Notes: a model not told the origin generated them from the sequence alone. DNA of 64,000 nt from Hyphococcus formosus (GCF_046736345.1 NZ_CP157210.1:1798001-1862000); one strand, 5' to 3'; shown: positions 24,856 to 34,618, counted from the first letter of the stretch. Translations and numbers: made by a program.

Positions 24856-26891
24856 GTGCAATCATAGAACCGTTTTTTCTGTGCCTTCTTGCTTCGATGA
24901 TCTGGGCACCCATTATCTTTCTTGGCGCGCGTTATCTTGCAAACAGACAAGAGCAAAGAACCGGCACTTCGTCATTAGGAAGTACAATTTGGCCTGCGGC
25001 TCTTATCCTCGCTGCCCTGCCCGCGCTACTGGCACCTATTGCTGCTAGCCTCGGTGTCTCTCTGCGCGCCCCTGCGGCTTTGCCGGTGATGTCAGAATTT
25101 GCGGGCACTTCGGTATCCACAACAGAATCCCGCGAGTTAATTCTTGCGCCAGTAGCGACAACGGTTTCCATCGCGGACATTTTAAAAATGATGGCCGTCC
25201 TTTATTTTTACGGCTTCATGATGGTATTTGCTCTCGCAGCATTGCGGCATGTTTGGTTTTCCTACCGACTAAAGTTTGCTGCCGACATTGACGAGCCAGA
25301 ACTTAAAACTGCGCTTGAAAATTGGCGTCTAAAAATTGGTGTGTCGCGCCAACCTCGTTATGTTTTCTCGCATATAGTTTCTAGCGTTTGCGTTTACGGC
25401 ATATTCCGACCGGTAATTATCATGCCGTATAATCTCCTTGATCGCTTATCCATAAAGGATGCGGCGCTGATGGGTGCGCACGAAATGGCCCATATAAAAC
25501 GCGGAGATGTCGCATTATTCGCGCTCTGCACTGTGGCGAAGTCTGTTTTCTGGTTTAATCCATTTATGCATCGCATTTGCGCGCAAGCAAATCTTGCCGC
25601 AGAACAAGGTGCCGATGCGCTGGTCTTGTCTGCCGGGGTCAATCGCCATCATTATGCAAATTGCTTTGTGCAAGGCTTGCGATTGGCGGCCGGTAAGCAT
25701 TCTGGATTTGCAGGCGAGCTTATTCCGTCATTCACTCCCTTTGATAAGCGCTCGCGTCGTGCGCGACTGGATGCCATTTTATCGGGAGCACCATCGCAGA
25801 GATTACTGTCTACACCGAGTAAAATAGCCCTGTCATTGAGTGCTGTTTTTGCTGTTGCCGTCGCTGCTGCGCAGGCAACAATCGCCGTGCCGCCCCGCCC
25901 AGCAGGCGCGACCCTTTTCGTCATGCCGGTCGACGGTGAAATTACATCTCAGTTTACCGCAGATTTAACGCAGGATCGTGATAGAAAAGCGCATACCGGC
26001 ATTGATATTCGCGCAAAGCATGGATCACCTGTATTGGCGGCTGGCGACGGCAAAGTAATCGACGCTACCGAAAGTTACAAAGGCGGAAAGGCTTGGGGTA
26101 AGGTTGTTGTCATTGATCATGGCCACGGTTTATTGACCCGATATGCTCACCTCGGCTCTTATGCGGTTGACAAAGGCGAAAGCGTAGACGCCGGCGATGT
26201 AATCGCAAAAGTCGGGGCCACAGGCAAAGCCGACAAACCCCATTTGCATTTTGAAATCATAGAGAATGGCGAAACAATCAATCCGGCTGGGGTATTCGCC
26301 CAAATAATACAACAACCGATTTCAACGGCTCCGCCCACAAATCTACCACGCGCAGTGCCTGTCGTGCCGGCGCTTTCACCAGCCGCACCGTTACCGCCAA
26401 AGACGCCTGATTATCCGGAAGCGGAGAAAAAAGCACGCAAAGTCAATGAACAGTTAGCAAAAATTGAAAGAAAAATGCGCAATCAGTTTCACGACTTTGA
26501 GGCCTTCGAAAACTTCCAAGAAATCGAAATTCCAATCGAAGCGTTTGACGGCTTTTCAGAGACAACAGCGCGATTGCAAGAACAACGCCTAAGATTCAAA
26601 GAACAAGCAAGAGAAAAATTTGAATCGCGGCGCGCTGAATTAAGCGAAGTTCGGCGTCAACAAGAACGAGCACGGAAACACGCTGAAAGAGAGTTCGAGC
26701 GTGCTGAAGAAAAGTTCTCACAGATCGTTGTAGATTTAGACACAGACCTTTTTAAGAATGAATTTATTCAGGAAAAAGAACTTCTCGATATTCGCGAAAA
26801 AGCAATCAAAGATGCGAAAGCGGATCTCGAAAATGAACTGCGTGAAATCAAACGCCGGCGGCAAGAGTTAAAAGCGCAAGAGAAACAATAA
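24852..26891 (+). CDS. M56 sensor protease fused to M23 peptidase domain
   Basis: Of 679 residues. N-terminal membrane helices and a BlaR1/MecR1-type M56 zinc site, H-E-M-A-H at 210-214 in G-A-H-E-M-A-H-I-K-R-G-D. After another helix (about 320) comes an M23/LytM domain with H-T-G-I-D near 381 and H-L-H-F-E-I near 463. A proline linker and a highly charged coiled coil of about 170 residues end it. Classical BlaR1 has a penicillin-binding domain instead; here the outer domain could bind or cut peptidoglycan and so sense wall damage, then cleave the BlaI partner. The fusion is visible in one uninterrupted frame; the sensing role is inferred. Confidence 0.88.
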   Translation: MSAIIEPFFLCLLASMIWAPIIFLGARYLANRQEQRTGTSSLGSTIWPAALILAALPALLAPIAASLGVSLRAPAALPVMSEFAGTSVSTTESRELILAPVATTVSIADILKMMAVLYFYGFMMVFALAALRHVWFSYRLKFAADIDEPELKTALENWRLKIGVSRQPRYVFSHIVSSVCVYGIFRPVIIMPYNLLDRLSIKDAALMGAHEMAHIKRGDVALFALCTVAKSVFWFNPFMHRICAQANLAAEQGADALVLSAGVNRHHYANCFVQGLRLAAGKHSGFAGELIPSFTPFDKRSRRARLDAILSGAPSQRLLSTPSKIALSLSAVFAVAVAAAQATIAVPPRPAGATLFVMPVDGEITSQFTADLTQDRDRKAHTGIDIRAKHGSPVLAAGDGKVIDATESYKGGKAWGKVVVIDHGHGLLTRYAHLGSYAVDKGESVDAGDVIAKVGATGKADKPHLHFEIIENGETINPAGVFAQIIQQPISTAPPTNLPRAVPVVPALSPAAPLPPKTPDYPEAEKKARKVNEQLAKIERKMRNQFHDFEAFENFQEIEIPIEAFDGFSETTARLQEQRLRFKEQAREKFESRRAELSEVRRQQERARKHAEREFERAEEKFSQIVVDLDTDLFKNEFIQEKELLDIREKAIKDAKADLENELREIKRRRQELKAQEKQ

Positions 26892-26934
26892 AAGCGTATT
26901 TTAATTTTCCAGAAATTCTTAGATGGAAGAAAAA

Positions 26935-26967
26935 TGCGGTACACTAAACCGTGTACCGCATTTTTTT
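26935..26967 (+). terminator. Terminator after blaI-M56 operon
   Basis: TGCGGTACAC, loop TAAACC, GTGTACCGCA, then seven T: a perfect 10-bp stem. It ends the operon before the RND promoter. Confidence 0.9.
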
Positions 26968-27001
26968 ATTATTGAAGATAATAAAAATTTCCCGTCGTCG
27001 G

Positions 27002-27031
27002 CTTGTCGCAAACTACCTGCGATTGGTCGCA
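27002..27031. promoter_or_regulatory. Operator-like half-sites upstream of RND operon
   Basis: CTTGTCGCAA (27002-27011) repeats the blaI-promoter half-site, and TGCGATTGGTCGCA (27018-27031) is a related palindrome with a shorter spacer. They lie 73-102 bp before the RND start. Confidence 0.55.
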
Positions 27032-27103
27032 TTACAGGTGCATGTTTACATTGAAGGCGTAAAAGTCTCCTCAGACCTTTGTCAAAAAGGCGGGAGAGAT
27101 TAA

Positions 27104-30100
27104 ATGGGCCTTACACGAGTTTGCCTGAAAAACCCGGCTGCAGCACTCGTCGTGCTAGCGCTAATAACGATGTTGGGCGCACTTTCTGTAACCCGCCTGC
27201 CAGTACAATTATTTCCGTCAATCGAACGCCCTCAAATAGGCATTTGGACGGGGTGGCGCGGGGCATCACCACGCGAGGTTGAAAGCGAAATAACCGAACC
27301 AATTGAACGAGAACTTCGCGGCATTCCCGGTGTCACAGTTATGCAATCCTGGTCCAACCAGGGTGGCGCTTGGATTTCACTTGAATTTTCTCTTGGTACT
27401 GACATGGATAATGCGTTCACAGAAGTGAACGCAAGATTGCAACGCGTGCGCGGCTTACCGGCGGACGCTGATCGCCCCGTAATTAATAATGGCGGCGGTG
27501 GTGGTGCCGAAACTCTTATATTCCTGTTTTTGCAACGCCTACCCGGCAATGAGAACCCAGACCTAAATTTAGGGGACTTCGCCGAACAGCGCATTGTACC
27601 CCGCCTTGAAGCAATTGAGGGGGTCGCGAGTATTGACGTGCAGTCCCCTCTTGGCGAGCGAATATTAAGTATTGAATTCGACCCCTATCTAGCCGCTCAA
27701 TTCGGAATTACCCTAGATGAAATTGCCCAGAATGTTAATCAGTCAACAGATATTACTGGCGGATCTATAGAAGTTGGCCGACGCAATTATACCATGCGGT
27801 TCAAAGGTCGATTCACTGCCGATCAATTGAACGAGACGATTCTTGCATGGCGAGACGGTGCCCCCATCAGGCTTGGCGACATTGCAACGATTGAAGTCGC
27901 GCCTGATGAACGAAACTCCGGCCTATCTTATCAGAACGGAAACCCTGCCATAGGGATGAATGTCTCGCGTTCTCCAGGATCTAATACGCTTGAAGCGATC
28001 AATGCGGTCACCGAAGTTATAGACGAGTTGAATGCTGGCCCGCTGGATCAAATGGGCCTGGCAATACATAAGAGTTTCGACCCGTCGGTATTTATAAAGC
28101 GCGCAATCGCCCTATTGTCAGGCAATCTCGTTATTGGAGTCATGCTCGCAATTGGTGCCTTGTGGCTGTTCCTACGCCGCACAGCAGCTACCTTCATCAT
28201 AGCTGCATCAATTCCTATATGCCTTATGTCGACGTTAGTTGTGCTCAATCTATTCGGGCGGTCAATCAACGTAATTTCATTAGCCGGCTTGGCATTTGCG
28301 ACGGGAATGGTGCTTGATGCAGCAATCGTCGTTCTGGAAAATTTCGTTCGCTTGCGAGAAGAAGGCCGGACCCCATTTGAAGCGGCGGAACAAGCGGTTG
28401 GGCAAGTTTTTGGAGCGCTCTTCGCCTCTACAGTCACAACCGTTGCGATCTTCATACCCATCATGTTTTTTGAGGATGTTGAAGGCCAGCTTTTCGCAGA
28501 TCTCGCATTGACCATCGCGATAGCTGTGTCTTTCAGCCTCGTCGTCGCTGTCTCGCTCTTACCGACGGGTGCCCGCTATTTTATCAAAAATTCCGGCACG
28601 ACCAAAGAACGTCCGAATTTTGCAAAGCATGTAGCGAATTTTATTATGAACCTCACATCGTCGAATAAGCGACGAGGTGTCATAATTTTCAGTCTCACGA
28701 TCATCCCAATGGTTGTGGCATTCCTACTATGGCCACAACTGAATTACCTGCCCCCAGTGAAGCGCGATGCGGTTGACGGGTTTATTAGTTACCCCTCTGG
28801 GGCGAGCGCCGACACGGTGCGCAAAGAATTCGCTGAAATCGTCGTTGAGCGTCTCCGTCCCTATATGGAGGGAGAGAAACAGCCAGCATTGCGAAATTAC
28901 TATCTATTCTCAAATAATTTCGGTGGTAACATCGGTGTGCGGATTAATGATCAATCGCGTATCGATGAAATGGTCGACATCGTCAATAATGAAATTCTGT
29001 CCGGCTTCCCTGATACGCGCGTATTCGCGAGTCAGGGTAATTTATTTGGTAATTTCGGCGGAGCCGGTTCAATCAACCTACAGCTCCAAGCTGCCGATTA
29101 CGATGCGTTGATTGAATCAATGCCGGCCGCTATGGAGCTTATTCAAACCGCCCTACCCGGAGCGCAAGTTTGGCCAAATCCGGACCCAGGCGTTGTCACC
29201 CCTGAGCTACAACTTATTCCCAATGATCGCCGGATTGCGGAAGTAGGCATGACCCGTGCCGCAGTTGCGCGCGCCGTTCGCGCATTGGGCGACGGACAAT
29301 GGCTCGGCGAATTTTTCCACGAAGATGGCAGAATAGACGTTTTCTTGCGGGCGAAAGACTGGGCCGAACCCGAATATCTCGAAAGTGCACCCATCGCGAC
29401 ACCGTCGGGAATCGTGGTCCCGCTTGGTGAATTGGTCACGGTTACCCGTAATGTCGGCCCGCAACAATTGCGTCGCTTAGACGCCAGACGGACAATTTCG
29501 CTCGGCATTAATCCGCCGGAAGGCATGGCCCTCGGCCCAGCGGTTGATCAGTTAAAACGCAATGCCGGGGATGAAATTTATGATGTTCTTCCGCAGGGCG
29601 CGACGGTGATTTGGGGTGGCGATGCCGACTCCCTCGACCGGGCCATTAAAAATCTTGGCGCGAACTTCTTGCTTGCGGTCGTCATTCTGTTTTTGATCAT
29701 GGCTGCGCTGTTTAAGTCGGTCAAAGATTCTGCACTCGTCATAATAACCCTGCCGATGGCTGCAGTAGGCGGCGTATTGGCTATTCGATTGCTGGACCTA
29801 TTTAAAACGACGCCACTCGATCTATTGGGCATGATTGGATTCATTATCCTTCTGGGGCTGGTTGTGAATAACGCCATCCTGCTTGTGTCTCAAACTCGTG
29901 CGTCCGAGCGAGAAGGAAAAAGCAGAACCGATGCCGTACGCGAAGCCCTATTACTTCGTATACGCCCAATATTTATGTCAACATCGACCTCATTAATGGG
30001 AATGCTGCCGCTCGTACTCGCGCCGGGAGCCGGTAGCCTCATCTATCGCGGGCTCGCGACGGTCATTGTCGGCGGGATGGCTATATCCACCTTGTTCACG

Positions 30101-30190
30101 CTTTTCTTACTGCCCGCCCTTCTGCAATTAGGTGCCGCGCGTCACGTCCACAAAGATTTGCCAACCCTCGGCATGCAGCCCGCAGAATAA
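27104..30190 (+). CDS. RND efflux inner-membrane pump
   Basis: Of 1028 residues, the usual RND length, with twelve predicted spans and two large periplasmic loops. TM4 has G-M-V-L-D-A-A-I-V-V-L-E-N: the proton-relay Asp equal to AcrB D407 is kept, while D408 is Ala. The start L-T-R-V-C-L-K-N-P and the segment L-F-P-S-I-E-R-P place it with HAE/acridine-type exporters. GGGAGAG precedes ATG 27104. Downstream, 11 bp away, is its adaptor; gene order pump-then-adaptor is the reverse of acrAB. An outer-membrane channel is not encoded here. Substrates are unknown; shared operators suggest control by the adjacent BlaI-type repressor. Confidence 0.93.
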   Translation: MGLTRVCLKNPAAALVVLALITMLGALSVTRLPVQLFPSIERPQIGIWTGWRGASPREVESEITEPIERELRGIPGVTVMQSWSNQGGAWISLEFSLGTDMDNAFTEVNARLQRVRGLPADADRPVINNGGGGGAETLIFLFLQRLPGNENPDLNLGDFAEQRIVPRLEAIEGVASIDVQSPLGERILSIEFDPYLAAQFGITLDEIAQNVNQSTDITGGSIEVGRRNYTMRFKGRFTADQLNETILAWRDGAPIRLGDIATIEVAPDERNSGLSYQNGNPAIGMNVSRSPGSNTLEAINAVTEVIDELNAGPLDQMGLAIHKSFDPSVFIKRAIALLSGNLVIGVMLAIGALWLFLRRTAATFIIAASIPICLMSTLVVLNLFGRSINVISLAGLAFATGMVLDAAIVVLENFVRLREEGRTPFEAAEQAVGQVFGALFASTVTTVAIFIPIMFFEDVEGQLFADLALTIAIAVSFSLVVAVSLLPTGARYFIKNSGTTKERPNFAKHVANFIMNLTSSNKRRGVIIFSLTIIPMVVAFLLWPQLNYLPPVKRDAVDGFISYPSGASADTVRKEFAEIVVERLRPYMEGEKQPALRNYYLFSNNFGGNIGVRINDQSRIDEMVDIVNNEILSGFPDTRVFASQGNLFGNFGGAGSINLQLQAADYDALIESMPAAMELIQTALPGAQVWPNPDPGVVTPELQLIPNDRRIAEVGMTRAAVARAVRALGDGQWLGEFFHEDGRIDVFLRAKDWAEPEYLESAPIATPSGIVVPLGELVTVTRNVGPQQLRRLDARRTISLGINPPEGMALGPAVDQLKRNAGDEIYDVLPQGATVIWGGDADSLDRAIKNLGANFLLAVVILFLIMAALFKSVKDSALVIITLPMAAVGGVLAIRLLDLFKTTPLDLLGMIGFIILLGLVVNNAILLVSQTRASEREGKSRTDAVREALLLRIRPIFMSTSTSLMGMLPLVLAPGAGSLIYRGLATVIVGGMAISTLFTLFLLPALLQLGAARHVHKDLPTLGMQPAE

Positions 30191-30201
30191 GGAGCTTCGT
30201 C

Positions 30202-31332
30202 ATGAACCGTAAAATCGCCTATTCTGGAATAGCAGCGACATTCATCGCTGTGGCCGCTGGTGCTGCATTTGTCTATGGCGGACATGTCGGCGCGAGCCCC
30301 GACACTGAAAGCGCGGAAGCAACAGAGGAACCCCAAGGACCTCCCCCTGCGGCGGTCGCATTGGCAAAGGTTGAAAGCCGAAACCTTGCACCACATTCAG
30401 AAACACCGGGGACGATCGTCTCTATCCGCGATAGCCGCGTTTCCGCGGCGACGAGCGCGAAAGTTGAATGGGTCGCCGAAGTAGGCGCTGAAGTCAACGA
30501 AGGTGATTTAATCGCGCGGCTCGACCCGTCGGATGCAACCTTTGCGAAGAACGACGCCGAAGCCGAATTAAAGCGCCTCAATGCGCGTGCGAAATATCTC
30601 GACAGCTTATACAAGCGTTATTTAGGTCTTGGCGAAGAAGCGGGCGAATCCGAAGCGACGCTTGATGAAATGCGTTCAAATCGCGATGAAGCCTATCAGG
30701 CTGTTGCACGAGCGCGCGTCGCGCTTGAACGCGCAGAGACGAATTTAAGTCGAACCGAAGTCCGCGCGCCATTTTCTGGCAGAGTTGTTTCACAAGAAAC
30801 CCAAATCGGCGAATTTGCCACTCCGGGTACAGAGTTAATCCGCCTTGTGGACACACACCATTTGGAAGTCACCGCCCGAGCACCAATTGGCCTAACGCAA
30901 AACATTCGCCCGGGCGCGACCATTCGGGTGGCAAATGGCGTAGAGACACTTGAAGGTAAGGTGCGCACAATCGTCCCGGTCGGTGATGAGCGATCACGGA
31001 TGCTGGAAATTCGTCTCGAACTTCCCGCCGAGACAAGTTGGTATATTGGATCGGCTGTGCGGGTACACCTTCCCTCCGCGATACCACAACGCGTCACTGC
31101 AGTACCACGAGACGCATTAATTCTTCGCGCGGATCGGATTAGCGTTTTTGTCGTCGGCGAAGACAATTTGGCAAAGCGTGTTGATGTCGAACTAGGCACT
31201 GCGGAAGGCGAGTTCATCGAAGTCATGGGCGATCTCGAACCGGGGCAAAATGTTGTCATTCGAGGGGGTGAACGGCTTCGCGAAGGACAGCCGGTTACGA
31301 TTTCTCAAACGCGACTTCGTCCGAGCGCCTAG
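30202..31332 (+). CDS. RND periplasmic adaptor (HlyD/MFP)
   Basis: Of 376 residues. An N-terminal anchor/signal segment (I-A-A-T-F-I-A-V-A-A-G-A-A) is followed by the lipoyl half-motif V-S-A-A-T-S-A-K-V-E-W, an alpha-helical hairpin (about 110-175) and the second half R-A-P-F-S-G-R-V-V, then beta-barrel and membrane-proximal domains. This is a membrane-fusion protein that couples the pump at 27104-30190 to an outer-membrane channel. The GGAGC ribosome site overlaps the end of the pump gene. It meets the HPr gene tail to tail, sharing the CTAG at 31329-31332. Confidence 0.92.
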   Translation: MNRKIAYSGIAATFIAVAAGAAFVYGGHVGASPDTESAEATEEPQGPPPAAVALAKVESRNLAPHSETPGTIVSIRDSRVSAATSAKVEWVAEVGAEVNEGDLIARLDPSDATFAKNDAEAELKRLNARAKYLDSLYKRYLGLGEEAGESEATLDEMRSNRDEAYQAVARARVALERAETNLSRTEVRAPFSGRVVSQETQIGEFATPGTELIRLVDTHHLEVTARAPIGLTQNIRPGATIRVANGVETLEGKVRTIVPVGDERSRMLEIRLELPAETSWYIGSAVRVHLPSAIPQRVTAVPRDALILRADRISVFVVGEDNLAKRVDVELGTAEGEFIEVMGDLEPGQNVVIRGGERLREGQPVTISQTRLRPSA

Positions 31333-31607
31333 TCTTTCTCGCCAAACTTATCTTGAACCAGTTTGACAATTGAATCGACTGCTTCTGCCGCCTGAGGACC
31401 AGTCGCAGAAATTTCCAGTTTTGCACCCTTGCTTGCCAATAGCATCAACAGATCGAGCTGCGAATCCGCAAGCGCGACACGGTCATTGTTTTTAACCGAA
31501 ACAACGGCGTCGTAGGATTTAGCAAGAGATGAGAGATATCGCGACGGACGAATATGCAAACCGAGTTTGTTACAGACTTCAACGGTCGCTGTTACTTCGT
31601 CCGACAC
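31329..31607 (-). CDS. ptsH: HPr-family phosphocarrier
   Basis: Of 92 residues. The phosphorylatable His is in N-K-L-G-L-H-I-R-P-S and a Ser lies in the regulatory position (D-S-Q-L-D-L-L-M-L-L). In alphaproteobacteria this protein belongs to an incomplete, regulatory PTS without sugar permeases. It follows the EIIA gene with no gap (stop and start adjacent at 31608), downstream of chvI-chvG. The HPr kinase gene hprK, which often stands between chvG and EIIA in relatives, is absent here. Confidence 0.93.
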   Translation of the reverse strand: MSDEVTATVEVCNKLGLHIRPSRYLSSLAKSYDAVVSVKNNDRVALADSQLDLLMLLASKGAKLEISATGPQAAEAVDSIVKLVQDKFGEKD

Positions 31608-32018
31608 CTATTCCGACGCCTCACCTGACAAAACCCATGACGCAACATTGATGTATTTTCTTCCCGCGTCATGCGCCGCTTTAACAGCTTCAGCGAGATC
31701 ATCTTCGGCGCGCGCTGATGCGAGTTTAATGAGCATAGGTAGATTTACACCGGCAACAACTTCGGCATTTGCTTTTTCCATTACAGAAATAGCCAGATTA
31801 GACGGTGTGCCACCGAACATATCAGTCAAAATGACGACGCCATCGCCGGTATCAACGGACCGTGCAGCCTCGAGAATATCTTGCCGGCGCTTTTCCATAT
31901 CGTCATCCGGCCCGATTGAAACTGCTTTTACCTGCTCTTGTGGGCCAACCACATGTTCGGCCGCGGAAAGAAACTCTTCCGCCAGCCGGCCGTGGGTTAC
32001 AACAACGAGTCCAATCAT
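31608..32018 (-). CDS. PTS EIIA, mannose/fructose type
   Basis: Of 136 residues. A ManX-like EIIA fold with the phospho-His near residue 9 in V-V-V-T-H-G-R-L-A-E-E, and T-D-M-F-G-G-T-P-S-N-L-A, the family hallmark. It accepts phosphate from HPr; without an EIIB/EIIC it is probably regulatory. It lies directly upstream of HPr and 71 bp after the chvG stop, in the conserved chv-pts gene order. Confidence 0.93.
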   Translation of the reverse strand: MIGLVVVTHGRLAEEFLSAAEHVVGPQEQVKAVSIGPDDDMEKRRQDILEAARSVDTGDGVVILTDMFGGTPSNLAISVMEKANAEVVAGVNLPMLIKLASARAEDDLAEAVKAAHDAGRKYINVASWVLSGEASE

Positions 32019-32088
32019 TTGTTTCTGCTCAACTCCGTCACAACGCTACTATGGTGCGTGATTGTTCCCAGATGTCCACCAAAAATTG

Positions 32089-33813
32089 CTATTCTTGGCT
32101 CGGAAGCTCCACAACAAAGCGCGCGCCTAGCCTTTCACTATCCGGATTATCCGGATCTGTGAGACGGTTTTCCGCATAAATCCGGCCACCATGGGAATTC
32201 ACAATTTGGCGCGAAATCGCAAGGCCTAGACCGGAATTATTACCAAATGACGCACCAGATGGGCGTTTGGTATAAAAACGTTTGAAAACGGATTCTAGAT
32301 TGTCGGGCGGTATCCCAGGTCCGTCATCGGAAACTGTGATCCGCGAGAAGGTAGACCGTGCGCTCGACGGCTCCAGCACGACCCTAACCTCGCCGCCATC
32401 AGGACTGAAAGACCGGGCATTGTCGATCAGGTTTCGAATGACCTGCCCTAATGCCCCGGGGTTCCCAAGAATGTAGGTTGGTTTGATCGGTTCTTCATAT
32501 TGGACCGAGACATCGCCGTCTTTCGCAGTATCTGCATAAACCGACACAATGTCTTTTATCAGCTTTCCAAGATCAATCGCTTCGCGGCTTTCCCGAGCGA
32601 GTTCCGCGTCAAGGCGCGACGCATTGGAAATGTCGGTGATCAACCGGTCCATACGCGCCACATCTTTTTGCACGACAGCCAGCAACTTCGCCTGCTGTTC
32701 AGGTGTTTTCGCGATCTGCAGTGTCTCCGCGGCACTTCGAATAGACGTCAGCGGGTTTTTCAATTCATGCGACACATCTGCGGCAAAGCTTTCGATCGCA
32801 TCAATTCGCGCATAGATCGCCTGCGTCATTAATTTCAGTGATCCAGACAACTCACCGATTTCATCTCTACGATTTGTAAAATCGGGGATACGGGCCCGCC
32901 CCGCTGCGCCGATTCCCTCGCGTACTTTGTCCGAGGCAATGGCCAGTTGACGAATAGGCTGAGCAATCATCGTCGTGAGCAATAGTGATGAGAGAATCGC
33001 CGCTGCAACGGCCCATCCAAAAAACGGCAGGATCGACAAACGTGCGTCTTCCACCAGTTCATCAATGCCGCCACTTTCCGCCGTCACGATCCCATAAATA
33101 GCTTGCACGCGCCTGATAGGTACCGATACCGAGGCGACGATCTCGCCTTCTTCGTTTACCCTGACTGACGCGGCACCGCGCTCTATGGCAAACGGCGAGG
33201 ATTGCAGTGCTGCGTTAAGTTCATCCTCAATCGTGCGGCGCGCAGCTTCCGCGCGATAGGCACGTGAAAAGTAACGGGACAATCGTCGCCAGATATCGCC
33301 CGCGCTGAAACTCGTCCAATCCGAGTTTCCGTCGTCAATCGACGGTAGCTCTTGCGCGACAATTTCGTCTTCGCGCAAAACGACGTCTTCAATCAGAAGG
33401 CTACGTGCGTCGGTGATTGGCGGGTCGGCAAAGGTCTGGGGCGCATTGAAAATCCGTACACGACCTTCAAAGCTATCCCACACCCGATTAAAGACTTCGC
33501 GAACATCCCGCTGGCTTAGTGATAACGAACAAACCGCTGATTCATCTTGCGAGGCGATATCCGCTTCTTCGACGGGCTGGCAAGTCGTTTCATCTATGGC
33601 GACTTGCGCCAAGACATCGGCAATGATCTGCGCCTGCGCCCGCACGCCTTCGAGTTTTGCCTGAACCAATCCATCGCGATATTGCGTAAGGGCGAAAGTT
33701 CCTAATAGAAGAATTACAAGCCCAATAAGATTGGCGAGGACGATCGTCAGCGTCAGACGCGACACCGCCATGGGTGCGCGTCGTTTGCGCACGATCCCGC
33801 CCTCTTTACTCAT
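32089..33813 (-). CDS. chvG: Sensor histidine kinase ChvG
   Basis: Of 574 residues: one span near the N-terminus (L-T-L-T-I-V-L-A-N-L-I-G-L-V), a periplasmic domain, a second span around 270, HAMP, HisKA with the phospho-acceptor in A-A-D-V-S-H-E-L-K-N-P-L, and a HATPase ending in A-R-F-V-V-E-L-P. ChvG/ExoS senses acidity or envelope stress and controls the cell surface through ChvI; the periplasmic repressor ExoR is not in this window. It lies 6 bp after chvI in one operon. Confidence 0.9.
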   Translation of the reverse strand: MSKEGGIVRKRRAPMAVSRLTLTIVLANLIGLVILLLGTFALTQYRDGLVQAKLEGVRAQAQIIADVLAQVAIDETTCQPVEEADIASQDESAVCSLSLSQRDVREVFNRVWDSFEGRVRIFNAPQTFADPPITDARSLLIEDVVLREDEIVAQELPSIDDGNSDWTSFSAGDIWRRLSRYFSRAYRAEAARRTIEDELNAALQSSPFAIERGAASVRVNEEGEIVASVSVPIRRVQAIYGIVTAESGGIDELVEDARLSILPFFGWAVAAAILSSLLLTTMIAQPIRQLAIASDKVREGIGAAGRARIPDFTNRRDEIGELSGSLKLMTQAIYARIDAIESFAADVSHELKNPLTSIRSAAETLQIAKTPEQQAKLLAVVQKDVARMDRLITDISNASRLDAELARESREAIDLGKLIKDIVSVYADTAKDGDVSVQYEEPIKPTYILGNPGALGQVIRNLIDNARSFSPDGGEVRVVLEPSSARSTFSRITVSDDGPGIPPDNLESVFKRFYTKRPSGASFGNNSGLGLAISRQIVNSHGGRIYAENRLTDPDNPDSERLGARFVVELPSQE

Positions 33814-33819
33814 GCGCGA

Positions 33820-34515
33820 TTAGGTATCCTTGTATTTGTAACCAACGCCGTAGAGTGTTTCGATTGAATCAAAATCCTTATCAACGACTCTAAATTTCTT
33901 CCGTACTCGTTTAATATGGCTGTCGATTGTGCGGTCATCAACATAGACTTGGTCATCATAGGCCGCATCCATCAATTGATCTCGACTTTTTACGAAGCCC
34001 GGCCGCTGCGCAAGCGCCTCCAAGATCAAGAACTCAGTCACAGTTAAAATAACCGGCTGATCTTTCCAGAGGCAGGCGTGACGCATCGGGTCGAGCGTTA
34101 AAGGCCCGCGGCGAAGAATTTTTTTCTCTTCGTCTTCCGTTGGTGTGTCGCTGGCCTGCCCACGCCGAAGAACGGCTTTGACCCGTTCCAGCAAGAGCCG
34201 CTGTGAGAACGGCTTTTTGACATAATCGTCTGCGCCCATGGTAAGCCCAAGCACTTCGTCGATTTCTTCATCTTTTGAAGTAAGGAAGATCAGCGGTAGG
34301 CTGGATGACTGACGAATGCGGCGTAAAAGTTCCATGCCGTCCATGGTCGGCATTTTAATATCAGAAACGACCAGATCAGGCGGCGTCGCATTGATATATT
34401 CAAGCGCCTTGGCACCGTCTTCGAAAGTTTTGACCGTGTGACCTTCGGATTCGAGTGCGATCGAGACCGAAGCTAAAATGTTTTCGTCGTCATCAACGAG
34501 TGCGATTGTCGCCAT
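33820..34515 (-). CDS. chvI: Response regulator ChvI
   Basis: OmpR-type regulator of 231 residues: receiver with D-D-D near residue 9, the phospho-Asp in L-V-V-S-D-I-K-M-P, and K-K-P-F; C-terminal winged helix with R-T-I-D-S-H-I-K-R-V-R-K-K-F, a ChvI hallmark. It pairs with ChvG downstream. The pterin dehydratase gene lies upstream in the same direction, 103 bp away, leaving room for a chvI promoter. Confidence 0.92.
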   Translation of the reverse strand: MATIALVDDDENILASVSIALESEGHTVKTFEDGAKALEYINATPPDLVVSDIKMPTMDGMELLRRIRQSSSLPLIFLTSKDEEIDEVLGLTMGADDYVKKPFSQRLLLERVKAVLRRGQASDTPTEDEEKKILRRGPLTLDPMRHACLWKDQPVILTVTEFLILEALAQRPGFVKSRDQLMDAAYDDQVYVDDRTIDSHIKRVRKKFRVVDKDFDSIETLYGVGYKYKDT

Positions 34516-34618
34516 AATTCCTATTCCCCGTGTAATATCAGTTTCTTACTATGTAGCCGCGCGGGCGTATAGAAGGCGAAGCCAAGGCGATTTTGTGTCC
34601 GCCCCGACCGAGCCATTT

